Source of the DNA: Bacillota bacterium
Lineage (GTDB): Bacteria > Bacillota > Clostridia > Acetivibrionales > DTU013
Reading direction: 5' to 3'
Length of the DNA stretch: 64,000 bases
Assembly: GCA_023418915.1 (NCBI GenBank)
Contig: JAEZYU010000063.1
Location: forward strand, 62,001 to 126,000
Position numbers and translations under genes: made by a program. This document shows positions 1-7,274 of the stretch, one piece after another. Position 1 is the stretch's first letter; every line of letters starts with the position of its first letter. A model generated the notes under the pieces. It saw only the letters and a program-made list of their open reading frames with translations, had not been told where the DNA came from and searched no databases.

Positions 1-97
1 TGCAGCCCGGGACGTTTTTCTCCATGTGCTCCATTAGTGCCTGTGCTGCCTTGATGTGCCCGCCGCCTGTAGACGCTGTAAGAAAAAGTATATTCAT
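1..97 (-). CDS. MGDG-synthase-type glycosyltransferase, N-terminus only (partial)
   Basis: The reading frame starts with ATG at 97 on the minus strand and runs off the window edge. GGAGG at 109-113 lies at a good distance upstream. The visible residues MNILFLTASTGGGHIKAAQA carry the glycine-rich G-G-G-H loop that opens the N-terminal domain of MGDG synthase / processive diacylglycerol beta-glucosyltransferases (UgtP family). These are peripheral membrane enzymes that transfer glucose or galactose from UDP-sugar to diacylglycerol to make glycolipid. Only about 32 residues are present, so the donor sugar and exact function cannot be judged. It diverges from sleB, with about 180 bp between the two starts. 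Confidence 0.7.
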   Translation of the reverse strand, partial: MNILFLTASTGGGHIKAAQALMEHMEKNVPGC

Positions 98-279
98 TCA
101 TTGATACCTCCGGTAATCATTATTAGCAAATCAAACCTGCTTTATAACATTTTTAACCTAAGACCATGATCTCAGGGAATATTTTTTTGGTGATATGCGG
201 AGAATAATTCAGACTGAAACAATAAAATCAATGAAAGCATACAGAGTGAACTACTATGATGATTGGAGGAGGGTATGTC

Positions 280-753
280 TTGAAGAGCAAAAAAACCGTA
301 CTCGTGGTTTTGGTCATTGCTTTGATTTGCGTATGTTCGCTGATTGGACCTGATCCGCTTTTCAGACTGAGCGGCTCATATGCTCAAAACAGAGGTGTCA
401 GTGATGAGCAGCTGCTGGCCAGAGCGATAAATGGCGAGGCCAGAGGTGAGCCGTATGAGGGACAGGTTGCTGTTGGAGCCGTAATCCTGAACAGAGTCAA
501 AGATGCTGATTTTCCAAATACCATTGCCGGAGTTATCTACCAGCCGGGCGCTTTTACAGCGGTGGATGACGGTCAGATAAATGTGCCAATTGATACGGCC
601 TCTACTGTCGTCAAAGCGGCACGGGATGCACTGGACGGCTGGGATCCGACCAATGGCTGTATTTATTACTGGAATCCTGCGACCGCAACAAGTTCATGGA
701 TATGGAGCAGAAAAATCGTCTCAAAAATAGGGAAACATAATTTCGGAGTATAA
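280..753 (+). CDS. sleB: Spore cortex-lytic hydrolase SleB-type (catalytic domain only)
   Basis: This is a Hydrolase_2 (SleB/CwlJ) family muramic-lactam-specific peptidoglycan hydrolase that degrades spore cortex in germination. TTG at 280 is chosen as start because GGAGGAGGG at 264-272 sits about 8 nt upstream; the in-frame ATGs at 256/259 have no comparable site. The protein is about 157 aa. It has an N-terminal hydrophobic segment (roughly residues 7-24) as signal or anchor, then the catalytic domain with the conserved NGEARGE motif, where the Glu near residue 53 is the expected catalytic acid, and the closing GKHNFG. It lacks the N-terminal peptidoglycan-binding repeat of Bacillus SleB and so is the short clostridial form. 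ypeB follows 100 bp downstream, the classic sleB-ypeB pair. Forespore (sigma-G) expression is expected from the family; no convincing promoter was assigned. Confidence 0.88.
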   Translation: MKSKKTVLVVLVIALICVCSLIGPDPLFRLSGSYAQNRGVSDEQLLARAINGEARGEPYEGQVAVGAVILNRVKDADFPNTIAGVIYQPGAFTAVDDGQINVPIDTASTVVKAARDALDGWDPTNGCIYYWNPATATSSWIWSRKIVSKIGKHNFGV

Positions 754-853
754 TTTACACTTCGATCAAAGCACACAAAAAATTAATAAAACTCAAAAGG
801 TTTCTGCGTAAAAGAAGCAGTAATGGACAAATTGCCTGAAGGAGGAAATTGAT

Positions 854-2245
854 TTGCGTATACGGGATAAACTTCTGGATTTTAAAAGGAGATTGTCAGA
901 TAGAAAAATGTACAGCATTGTTGTTGTATTGGTAGCAGCCGTGGCTGCATGGGGTATATATCAATACAAGCGTGTAGGTGATCTGAGGCAGGAGCTGGAC
1001 AATCAATACAACAGGGCATTCTATGAAATGGTCGGGTATGTAAACAATGTGGAATCTCTCCTCGCCAAATCGATGGTGAGCACAACTACCGACAGGACAG
1101 CCATAACACTGCAGGAAGCATGGAGGCAGGCGGGACTTGCACAGACAAATCTTGGGCAGCTGCCGGTTTCACAGCCTGTACTGGCAAGCACATCGAAATT
1201 CCTTACTCAGGTCAGTGACCTCAGTCTGACGCTGGACAACCAAAACATCAGAGGCAAAACGCTGAACGATGAGCAATACAGCATGGTTGAAAAGCTTTAT
1301 AAGTACTCCGAGTCTCTGAACAAAAACCTGAGAGGGCTTCAGGACGACCTGAATGCAGGAAGGCTCAGATGGGGAGAGCTTGCTAATAAGGGGACGAAAT
1401 TGTTCAGCAAGACTAAGCCCGGTGAAATGATGAAGAAAGTAGAGGCTGTAGGAGAAACCTTTAAGGACTATCCGACCCTGATATATGATGGCCCGTTCTC
1501 TGACCACATGACTTCAGCCGAGCCGCGCGGGCTCACAGGAGATAATATTAATTCGGAACAGGCAAAGGAAAAGGCTCGTGAATTTTTTGGGAAGGATCGG
1601 GTACAGGAAATAACCGATTCAGGAAAAAATGACCACGGCCAGATCAAGACCTATAGTTATCAGGTTAAGCTCAAAAATGCATCCGATGATCAAACTGTGA
1701 ATATCAGTGTGACTCAGAAGGGCGGACATATAAACTGGATGCTGAACAACAGGAATGTCAATGATGAAAAGCTCGACATGGATAAAGCAAAAGCAGCCGG
1801 CATCAAGTTTTTAAAGGAAAAGGGCTATGACGGCATGGAGGATACTTATTACCTTAAGAATGATAATACCGCTACAATCAATTATGCCTACAGACAGGAC
1901 GACGTTACCATGTATCCTGACCTCATCAAACTGAAGATTGCTCTGGACAATGGCGAAATAGTTGGAGTGGAGGCAAAATCCTACCTGTCAAACCATACTG
2001 AACGCAATATCCCCGAACCCAAAATATCCATGGAGGAGGCTCGTAAAAAAATCAACGGAAAAATGAAGGTCTTCAGCTCAGGTCTGGCCTACATTCCCAC
2101 AGATTACAAGAAAGAACTATTTTGCTATGAATTTAAGGGAAAACTAAACGACAAGGATTTCATTGTATATATTAATGCTGAGACCGGGGAGGAAGAGGAC
2201 ATATTGATGATCGTTAACACACCGAATGGTGTACTGACAATGTGA
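854..2245 (+). CDS. ypeB: Germination protein YpeB
   Basis: YpeB is the partner that stabilises and localises SleB in the spore and is co-dependent with it. The 463-aa frame starts at TTG 854, with AAGGAGGA at 839-846 as ribosome site. Residues about 19-37 form a single N-terminal membrane anchor. The middle (about 45-200) is helical and rich in coiled-coil-like heptads. The C-terminal half has repeated PepSY-type modules (about 235-300, 305-375 and 390-455) built on patterns such as AKEKAREFFG, AKAAGIKFLKEKGY and EEARKKING. Family length is about 450 aa, so the gene looks complete. It is downstream of sleB in the same orientation, and a hairpin followed by seven T at 2321-2357 closes the pair. 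Confidence 0.9.
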   Translation: MRIRDKLLDFKRRLSDRKMYSIVVVLVAAVAAWGIYQYKRVGDLRQELDNQYNRAFYEMVGYVNNVESLLAKSMVSTTTDRTAITLQEAWRQAGLAQTNLGQLPVSQPVLASTSKFLTQVSDLSLTLDNQNIRGKTLNDEQYSMVEKLYKYSESLNKNLRGLQDDLNAGRLRWGELANKGTKLFSKTKPGEMMKKVEAVGETFKDYPTLIYDGPFSDHMTSAEPRGLTGDNINSEQAKEKAREFFGKDRVQEITDSGKNDHGQIKTYSYQVKLKNASDDQTVNISVTQKGGHINWMLNNRNVNDEKLDMDKAKAAGIKFLKEKGYDGMEDTYYLKNDNTATINYAYRQDDVTMYPDLIKLKIALDNGEIVGVEAKSYLSNHTERNIPEPKISMEEARKKINGKMKVFSSGLAYIPTDYKKELFCYEFKGKLNDKDFIVYINAETGEEEDILMIVNTPNGVLTM

Positions 2246-2263
2246 TGCAACATCGACGCTGAT

Positions 2264-2295
2264 TTGCATTTTCTGTGGGTAAAGTATAAGATAAT
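2264..2295 (+). promoter_or_regulatory. Candidate promoter upstream of CPBP protease
   Basis: TTGCAT at 2264-2269 is followed by a TATAAGATAAT stretch at 2285-2295. Depending on which -10 is taken, the spacing is 15 or 20 nt, so the match is imperfect. It lies after the ypeB stop and before the terminator-like hairpin at 2321. A transcript from here would cross that hairpin before reaching the CPBP gene. Confidence 0.3.
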
Positions 2296-2320
2296 ATTCA
2301 GCGAACCGATTAGATAAACG

Positions 2321-2357
2321 TGGCCGCGCTACCTGGACGAAGCACGGCCATTTTTTT
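2321..2357 (+). terminator. Rho-independent terminator after ypeB
   Basis: TGGCCG at 2321-2326 pairs with CGGCCA at 2345-2350, and seven T follow directly. The next gene's GGAGGTG site begins one base after the T run, so the hairpin also occupies the 5' leader of that gene. Confidence 0.7.
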
Positions 2358-2368
2358 GGAGGTGCAGT

Positions 2369-3448
2369 GTGAAAGCAGGCAGGATCAAGGATGGAGGTTT
2401 GGCTGGATCGAATGCGGTATCAAGGAGGCCGGGTGTTGTCGGTGCCTGCATTTTATTTTCTATTACGATAGCCCTTCTCATTTTTTTAGGGTACAGAATA
2501 CAATCCAGAGATTTCTATTCAGGTATTTTAGTAACGGAATTTATATTAATATTGCTGCCGGCATTACTGCTTGTACTGCTCTCAAAGCTGAATCTCAAAT
2601 ATTCGCTTCGGATGAGCATTCCCAGGATTGCTAATTTTCCTGTGATTTTCGGCATCATGCTCTTTGCGATCCCTTTGGCTGCGGTATTTAACCTGCTGAA
2701 CCTCTTCCTGGTGAATTCAATATTCGGTAAAGTTGTGATTGAATCCATACCAGTTGCTCAAAACGGCACTGAACTGCTGGTGAATATACTTTTAATAGCA
2801 GGCAGCGCAGGTATCTGTGAGGAGTTTCTGTTCAGAGGAGTAGTACAGGGAGCGTTTGAGCGTTTTGGTGCAGCAAAGGCCATAATAATTGCGGCGCTGT
2901 TATTCAGCTTTACACATCTTGATTTTCAAAAGATCCTCGGAACTTTTATGCTTGGTGCGCTTATAGGATATATAGTTTACAGGACTGATTCATTATACTG
3001 CGGCATGTTTGCGCATTTCACAAATAATGCAGCTGCAGTGTTTGCAGGATATATCTCAAACAAGATGCTGCATCTGCTGCAAGGATCACAAGAAGCGGTA
3101 TCAGAAGCCGGTGATCTGAGCGGTGTTTTCGACGCTTTTGCTGGGATGGCACCGGAGCAGCTTATTTTTGTGGTTTTGACTTATGGATTTATGATAATTT
3201 TTGCAGCGATTATATTCATTCTGCTGCTATATCTGCTCTCGAGACTAAATCCTTCCCCAAAGACTGTAAAGCCTTTATTGAAAAATTTTGCCGAGAATGA
3301 CTTCCATCCGGAATTTACAGGCAGGAGGCTTTTGTGGCTGCTGCCTGGGCTTTTGGCAATTGGCCTTTGGTTCTATATTGAGGCATGCAGTTTTGCGGAT
3401 ATGCAAAATGCGGTTACTGCAGTCTTCCGCATTCTAATCGGTGCATAA
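2369..3448 (+). CDS. CPBP family intramembrane metalloprotease (CAAX/abortive-infection type)
   Basis: This is a polytopic membrane protein of the CPBP (Abi, Rce1-like) family. The start is GTG 2369, with GGAGGTG at 2358-2364. Of 359 aa, six or more hydrophobic segments are visible. The family signature lies near residues 150-220: CEEFLFRG supplies the paired Glu and Arg of motif 1, FSFTHLDF supplies the second-motif His, and HFTNNAAA supplies the third-motif His/Asn. Together these are the metal-binding and catalytic residues of glutamyl intramembrane proteases. A further hydrophobic segment and a soluble tail extend beyond the core domain. The substrate cannot be inferred. It is convergent with the dnaI-like gene, separated by 11 bp. 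Confidence 0.85.
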   Translation: MKAGRIKDGGLAGSNAVSRRPGVVGACILFSITIALLIFLGYRIQSRDFYSGILVTEFILILLPALLLVLLSKLNLKYSLRMSIPRIANFPVIFGIMLFAIPLAAVFNLLNLFLVNSIFGKVVIESIPVAQNGTELLVNILLIAGSAGICEEFLFRGVVQGAFERFGAAKAIIIAALLFSFTHLDFQKILGTFMLGALIGYIVYRTDSLYCGMFAHFTNNAAAVFAGYISNKMLHLLQGSQEAVSEAGDLSGVFDAFAGMAPEQLIFVVLTYGFMIIFAAIIFILLLYLLSRLNPSPKTVKPLLKNFAENDFHPEFTGRRLLWLLPGLLAIGLWFYIEACSFADMQNAVTAVFRILIGA

Positions 3449-3459
3449 GCAGCTGCTAG

Positions 3460-4485
3460 TCAGTATTTCTTCAGACTGCGGATATCGTCGCCGGCAAAAC
3501 GGAAAATATCAAAGCTTCCGGTTATTCTAGAAACGATTCTCTCGTCGTAGTATTCGAAAAGCTTTTTCAGATCAATGTTTGTGGCAATGATGGTTTTGCA
3601 AGGTCTTCTTGTATCATTGGAAGTCCTTGTGTCCAGGATGTTCAGCAGTTCTGCATACCGCATTGCTGTCGGCGATTCCGTACCCAGATCGTCAATTATG
3701 AGGAGCTCTGTTTCGAGAATGCTTTTATATGTTGTTGAGTCCCATTCATCATTATTGCTGGAATTGTACCTGTATTCATATATGGCGTTAAAAAGAGCCG
3801 GAGCTGTTAAATACAGCACTGTATGACCTGTTTTCATTAGTTCCATGGCTATGCACGCAGACATAAATGTTTTTCCTGTTCCCGTAGGACCGCAGAAGAA
3901 TAGATTTTTTACTTCCTGTGCCTCAAAACCGGACACAAACCCCTTGCAGATATCCAATATATTTCGGATCTGCCTACGAGGAGAATTTTTTATTCCATAC
4001 TTTTTTTCGTTGGCATCATCGGGATATAATTCTGCATCGAAGCTCGTAAATCCGTCGTTGGCCGCTATACAGAGGTTTGATCTGTCGTAAAGATGATCCA
4101 GCAGGAGCTGTTTGTAGCATATGCACATCTTATCGCCTTCATTTTCCAGAGAAGAGATGAAGCCTGTGTCGGAGCATTTCTTGCATTCGAATACAGGAGT
4201 GAGGTAATCTGCGGGGTAATTGTTTTTGGACAAAATATCAGAGCGCTCTCTCTTAAGCTGCTCTATTGTCTTTGAAAGCTCTGAGGCAGCGTTGTCTGCA
4301 GGTACCGTTCCCAAAAGGATCGCTTTATTGTATTTAAAGCCTGCACTGCTTATCTCACTGTCTATTTCTTCAAGGCGGGGAATAAGCCAATAAAGCTCTG
4401 ACTTTCTTGCTTCCAGATCATCTACTGCCTTTTTGCGCTTTTTTTCATATTCATTTTTTATCATTAGATATATGTTGTTACTCAT
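3460..4485 (-). CDS. DnaI/DnaC-type helicase loader ATPase
   Basis: AAA+ ATPase of the DnaI/DnaC family, which loads the replicative helicase on DNA. The N-terminal part is a charged coiled region, followed by a zinc-binding Cys cluster (CKKCSDTGF, then CICY) as in DnaI. The ATPase core has Walker A GPTGTGKT, Walker B LLIIDDLGTE, and a sensor-type IIATN with a downstream R-I-V-S-R-I arginine-finger region. ATG 4485 gives the usual family N-terminus (MSNNIYLM). A TTG at 4494 is better spaced from AAAGGA and is a real alternative start; translation from 4518 is unlikely. It lies directly downstream of the dnaD-like gene with about 100 bp between them, so the two form a replication-restart/initiation operon. 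Confidence 0.88.
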   Translation of the reverse strand: MSNNIYLMIKNEYEKKRKKAVDDLEARKSELYWLIPRLEEIDSEISSAGFKYNKAILLGTVPADNAASELSKTIEQLKRERSDILSKNNYPADYLTPVFECKKCSDTGFISSLENEGDKMCICYKQLLLDHLYDRSNLCIAANDGFTSFDAELYPDDANEKKYGIKNSPRRQIRNILDICKGFVSGFEAQEVKNLFFCGPTGTGKTFMSACIAMELMKTGHTVLYLTAPALFNAIYEYRYNSSNNDEWDSTTYKSILETELLIIDDLGTESPTAMRYAELLNILDTRTSNDTRRPCKTIIATNIDLKKLFEYYDERIVSRITGSFDIFRFAGDDIRSLKKY

Positions 4486-4588
4486 ACCGATCAATATCAT
4501 CCTTTCAAGACCATGCATGCTGCTGCATCGATGTGCGGCAATTACTCCGGCGAATACATATATGCTATGCTACGCTGAATCCAGTGCA

Positions 4589-5566
4589 TCAAACCTTGTA
4601 AAGTTTATCGAAATATTCGTCGTCATATTTGCGTTGGTCGAAATTGCCCTTTTGGGGGATAACAGCTTCCCGTCCCTTTGGCTTTGCTGTCTTTGCCGTC
4701 TTACTGCTGCCTTCTGCCGCTGCGATCTCCTCTTTCGTTTTGTAGCCCTTTTCATGCCAGTTGGACAATATCCTGTTGATATATTCAAAGCTTGGCTTGA
4801 CGGCTGATGTAGTACGTCTTAAGGCCTGTTCTATTATGTCGAAGTCAAAACCGAATTCAGACACCCATTTCTCCACATACGCTTCCTCATATTCTGTCAG
4901 GTATCCTTGCTTCCTGAGCTTTTTCATTATCATGCTCCGGATGTCCTTTATTTTCTGCGACTCCATAGAGTATTTGTCCAGATCGAAGCTGTTGCGTATA
5001 TTTTTACTGTGCCAGTTGTCGGCCACCTTTGTGATATACTGCCGCGAAAGGCCTTTATAGTCATAACAGTGCTTGAAAAGCGCATACATGACGTCTTCCT
5101 CAAACTTGTATTTATCGAACCAGGAATCTATGTCCGTGTACCAGGAAGGCGACATGACGCCCTGGAAAAAGGCATTGTTTATACTGGAGATGAATTTGCT
5201 GCGCCTTTTGCTTCTGTCGCTGCTGAGCACTGCTTCTTCCGGCGTGGAGGTGGTTTTGGCCCTGTATACCTTTTTTATTTCTCTTTCCTTGATATCGTTT
5301 ATAATTATTATGTTTTCATTTACAGTCCTTGATATCAAGCCAAGCTCTTCCAGCCGGGCCAGAGCATCTCTTACGCGTGATGACTGGAGTTCCAGTTTTT
5401 TAGCGATTTCTTCAGATGAAGGATTTTTCTTATATTTTCTGAGGAACAGGCAATATACGTATACTTTTATAAAGTCGCTTTCCAGCGACGGCATGTACTC
5501 TGAAATAAAAACGTCCGGTATGAGTGTATCGGAGTATAGTATGGAGAAGTTTGCATCAAAAACCAT
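4589..5566 (-). CDS. DnaD-domain replication initiation/helicase-loading protein
   Basis: 325-aa protein with an N-terminal winged-helix region (about residues 28-95, containing PSSEEIAKKLELQSSRVRDA, a MarR/GntR-like helix-turn-helix). It also has a C-terminal DnaB_2/DnaD domain (about 205-280) with the YxxxI-like signature near EYINRILSNWHEKG. DnaD-type proteins remodel the origin with DnaA and recruit the helicase loader, and its partner dnaI-like gene follows immediately. The start ATG 5566 is preceded by GTGAGGT. The C-terminal 45 residues are basic and low complexity (SSKTAKTAKPKG). Whether it equals Bacillus DnaD or DnaB cannot be settled from sequence alone; Clostridia usually carry one such fused form. 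Confidence 0.85.
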   Translation of the reverse strand: MVFDANFSILYSDTLIPDVFISEYMPSLESDFIKVYVYCLFLRKYKKNPSSEEIAKKLELQSSRVRDALARLEELGLISRTVNENIIIINDIKEREIKKVYRAKTTSTPEEAVLSSDRSKRRSKFISSINNAFFQGVMSPSWYTDIDSWFDKYKFEEDVMYALFKHCYDYKGLSRQYITKVADNWHSKNIRNSFDLDKYSMESQKIKDIRSMIMKKLRKQGYLTEYEEAYVEKWVSEFGFDFDIIEQALRRTTSAVKPSFEYINRILSNWHEKGYKTKEEIAAAEGSSKTAKTAKPKGREAVIPQKGNFDQRKYDDEYFDKLYKV

Positions 5567-5609
5567 ATTAAAATGACCTCACTGCTACATTGATTTGATC
5601 TCTCAACCT

Positions 5610-5640
5610 ATTATAGCATATACGGAGTACTATAAAAACT
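5610..5640 (-). promoter_or_regulatory. Candidate promoter of the dnaD-dnaI operon
   Basis: On the minus strand a perfect TATAAT (plus-strand ATTATA at 5610-5615) preceded by TATGC forms an extended -10-like site about 45 bp upstream of the ATG at 5566. The -35 region is weak. Confidence 0.4.
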
Positions 5641-5654
5641 AAATAAAAATAATA
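5639..5654 (+). repeat. 16-bp direct repeat, left copy, bounding the remnant region
   Basis: CTAAATAAAAATAATA occurs here and again, identically, at 6670-6685. The sequence between the copies is entirely remnant DNA. The repeats could be a target duplication of a lost element or the footprint of recombination; the flanking bases differ. Confidence 0.6.
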
Positions 5655-5723
5655 GTCTGTGTCAAGTAAACGCGGGCAAATTTCTCATTCACCTTGTAGT
5701 CTGTATATTCGTACCCCATTTGT

Positions 5724-5888
5724 CTATTCCGTTCTATATACTACATCAGGGTCTGAATTCTCATTAATAGTGACGCCTGCTGTCGTATGTGGAACGAAAA
5801 CCACAACCACTCCGTCTGTGACCCCGCTTTCCCGGACATCCTGCCTGACCTGTGAAGTGATATTTATCATCTGATCAGATGAAGTCGT
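5724..5888 (-). pseudogene. Fragment of a YjbQ/UPF0047 (secondary thiamine-phosphate synthase family) gene
   Basis: Read on the minus strand from 5888, the codons give TTSSDQMINITSQVRQDVRE and then the family hallmark VPHTTAGVTINENSDPDV, before a TAG stop at 5724-5726. Intact YjbQ proteins are about 130-140 aa. Here the first few residues are missing (an in-frame TAA lies just upstream at 5889-5891), and the whole C-terminal half with the conserved His/Glu-rich active-site part is gone. It is therefore a dead gene fragment of about 55 codons inside the remnant region. Identification rests on the strongly conserved HTTAGVTINEN motif. Confidence 0.75.
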
Positions 5889-5993
5889 TTAATTATATGT
5901 TCTGCCATTTGTTTTCCCACCACTCCTTTACTTCAGATAGTGTTTTACACCGTTTTTCATAAGCTACTTTACACTATCCCTTTTTATTGGATC

Positions 5994-6056
5994 ATTTGTC
6001 TTACATCAGCAGTGTTATTGTAGTCTGGCAATATAAACTGCTTGCAATGGACAAAA
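5994..6056 (+). repeat. 63-bp duplicated segment, copy A
   Basis: Positions 5994-6056 match 6250-6312 at 61 of 63 bases. Both copies end by running into the TGGACAAAA end of an inverted-repeat element: the whole element at 6048 here and the half element at 6304 in copy B. Confidence 0.85.
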
Positions 6057-6165
6057 ATTCGAGTTTGGGACGTTTTAGTCAACATAATCCGGTGTTTTAC
6101 TCTTTTATTCACAAGAAATTCACGTTTATTTGAAAAAATTCGTCCCATACTCGAATTTTTGTCCA
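6048..6165. mobile_element. 118-bp inverted-repeat (MITE-like) element, copy 1
   Basis: The ends 6048-6072 and 6141-6165 are inverted repeats matching at 24 of 25 positions, starting TGGACAAAAATTCGAGT. The interior is about 68 bp and AT-rich, with no coding capacity. The same ends and the same total length recur at 39629-39747 and 56763-56880. Interior similarity survives in one orientation (TTTTAGTCAACATAAT here against related strings in the other copies). The structure fits a non-autonomous miniature element or a large perfect-hairpin repeat. No target duplication is obvious. Confidence 0.8.
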
Positions 6166-6194
6166 GTTCGCTTATTGACACCTCTTTATGCGAA

Positions 6195-6217
6195 CCATCC
6201 TTTGCCTCGTTATGACA
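6195..6217 (-). repeat. Degenerate copy of the ATAACGAGG intergenic repeat
   Basis: Read on the minus strand, CATAACGAGGCAAAGGAT matches the head of the repeat family seen at 24579, 33152, 47436 and 58523 (closest to the one at 33152). The hairpin part that normally follows is not recognisable, so this copy is truncated. Confidence 0.5.
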
Positions 6218-6249
6218 CGTATTTCAAAGAAATAATTTCGTTTGTAAAA

Positions 6250-6312
6250 ATTTGTCTTACATCAGCAGTGTTATTGTAGTCTGTCAATATAAACTGCTTA
6301 CAATGGACAAAA
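6250..6312 (+). repeat. 63-bp duplicated segment, copy B
   Basis: Second copy of the 5994-6056 segment, with two substitutions. It runs into the single element end at 6304-6327. Confidence 0.85.
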
Positions 6313-6327
6313 CTGCGAGTATAGGAC
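6304..6327 (+). mobile_element. Solitary end (half copy) of the 118-bp inverted-repeat element
   Basis: TGGACAAAACTGCGAGTATA plus GGAC matches the consensus terminal repeat, but no opposite end follows. It abuts the transposase remnant at 6335-6666, so the other end was lost or this end belongs to a decayed longer element. Confidence 0.65.
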
Positions 6328-6334
6328 AAAAGGG

Positions 6335-6666
6335 CCCAACCACACTTTTGGTCAAATGATAAGGATCCAGTTGGAACAGGCTGCCTTCCGTGTCATGTCC
6401 CCTTCGTAATCCATGCCGCCCCATCACCATTTAGTATCCGATACCGGATCTCATCCGTATTATACTTATCAGCTATCACCGCATCTCTTAGCGCTTTGAA
6501 TTCATCAGGCTTCATATATCCGGCAAACGCCGTCTTCTTGATGGTTCCCAAGAGCTTCATCCAGCAGAAATATATATTCTGGATCTCCGGCTTCGTTTAC
6601 CCGCCTGTATAAGGTTCGTTTCATCGGCACCTCGCCCATCAGCGTCTTGATGCCTGTAGCCCGAGT
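6335..6666 (-). pseudogene. Decayed UPF0236/ISLre2-type transposase fragment
   Basis: Minus-strand translation in three successive frames gives recognisable pieces of a UPF0236-type transposase. From 6666 it reads TLMGEVPMKRTLYRRV and then YIFLLDEALG. After a frameshift comes KALRDAVIADKYNTDEIRYR with ILNGDGAAWITKG. After another frameshift comes GHDTEGSLFQLDPYHLTK. The conserved R-T-Y, L-L-D-E-A-L-G, G-D-G-A-W-I and D-P-H positions identify the family. At least two frameshifts and the loss of both ends (intact proteins are over 400 aa) make it non-functional. It ends about 10 bp from a lone terminal repeat at 6304-6327. Confidence 0.72.
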
Positions 6667-6669
6667 ACC

Positions 6670-6685
6670 CTAAATAAAAATAATA
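6670..6685 (+). repeat. 16-bp direct repeat, right copy, bounding the remnant region
   Basis: Identical to 5639-5654. It marks the right limit of the region holding the yjbQ fragment, the inverted-repeat element, the 63-bp duplication and the transposase remnant. Confidence 0.6.
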
Positions 6686-6738
6686 TAGCAGGTTATGGGC
6701 GATGACGGGGACTTTTTGTGAAATCCACATAAATACAG

Positions 6739-6767
6739 TTGATTTTAGGGCAGGAAAGTATTATTAT
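6739..6767 (+). promoter_or_regulatory. Candidate promoter of tRNA-Arg
   Basis: TTGATT at 6739-6744 and TATTAT at 6762-6767 are separated by 17 bp, a good housekeeping-sigma match. Transcription would start about 50 bp upstream of the tRNA at 6824. Confidence 0.5.
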
Positions 6768-6823
6768 ATATATGCACTGTTGGTATCTCGTGCTCTTTAT
6801 TCTTGGAGGTGCGAACAGTACGT

Positions 6824-6900
6824 GCGCCCATAGCTCAATTGGATAGAGCGTCTGGCTACGGACCAGAAGGTTGTGGATTCGATCTCTGCTGGGCGCGCCA
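6824..6900 (+). tRNA. tRNA-Arg (anticodon ACG)
   Basis: The full cloverleaf can be drawn. The acceptor stem GCGCCCA (6824-6830) pairs with TGGGCGC (6890-6896). The D arm is GCTC/GAGC. The anticodon stem TCTGG/CCAGA encloses loop CTACGGA with anticodon ACG at 6858-6860. The T arm is GTGGA/TCTGC (two G-U pairs) with loop TTCGATC. A discriminator G is followed by an encoded CCA (6898-6900). ACG (as ICG) reads CGU/CGC/CGA arginine codons. A strong terminator follows directly. Confidence 0.96.
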
Positions 6901-6931
6901 AGGGTTTCAAGGTTTCTTGAAGCCCTTTTTT
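6901..6931 (+). terminator. Rho-independent terminator of tRNA-Arg
   Basis: AGGGTTTCAAG (6901-6911) pairs with CTTGAAGCCCT (6916-6926), with one G-U pair and a 4-nt loop, followed by a T run to 6931. Confidence 0.88.
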
Positions 6932-7274
6932 CATGCCAATTGTACTCATAAGTTTACTTATTGGCTTTATTTTAGAGGATCTCAATCGATTAAGCGCCAG
7001 GCAATCCTGTAATAGTTAGTGCCAGCAGTAGTTAGATGCCACCGGTGCTGGAAAATCCAAGAATAACCGAATTGAAAAAGGTCAAAAGGGCAAGGTGACG
7101 GGAAATAGTATGGCCGGAAAAATCATTTGCCTGGTCTTACACATCAAGCAGCAAATATTATTGAAGCCAGGGAAATTATGTGAAAGAGTTGCTATTTACT
7201 CACTATTAATTGTAGAATGTATGTATATACATAAATACATTTAAGGTTATTCGCAGATTACAGGGGGTGTTCTT
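6932..7274. other. Intergenic stretch without recognised gene
   Basis: About 340 bp between the tRNA terminator and the aldo/keto reductase. An ATG-less open frame lies near 7040-7215, but it has no ribosome site and resembles no family I recognise. It may be decayed. The last 70 bp are AT-rich and probably hold the promoter of the downstream gene. Confidence 0.4.

Noticed and set aside
256..279. ATG start for sleB at 256
   Set aside because: The in-frame ATGs precede the GGAGGAGGG ribosome site, which is properly placed only for TTG 280.
2369..3448. Phage-defence (abortive infection) gene
   Set aside because: The CPBP/Abi name is historical; no defence neighbours are present and the motifs support only a membrane protease.
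5984..6181. 65-codon frame in the remnant region (minus)
   Set aside because: It coincides with the 118-bp inverted-repeat element and its flank; the translation has no domain and the sequence is explained by the repeat.
6797..7012. Open frames on both strands across the tRNA
   Set aside because: They overlap tRNA-Arg and its terminator, which fully explain the sequence.
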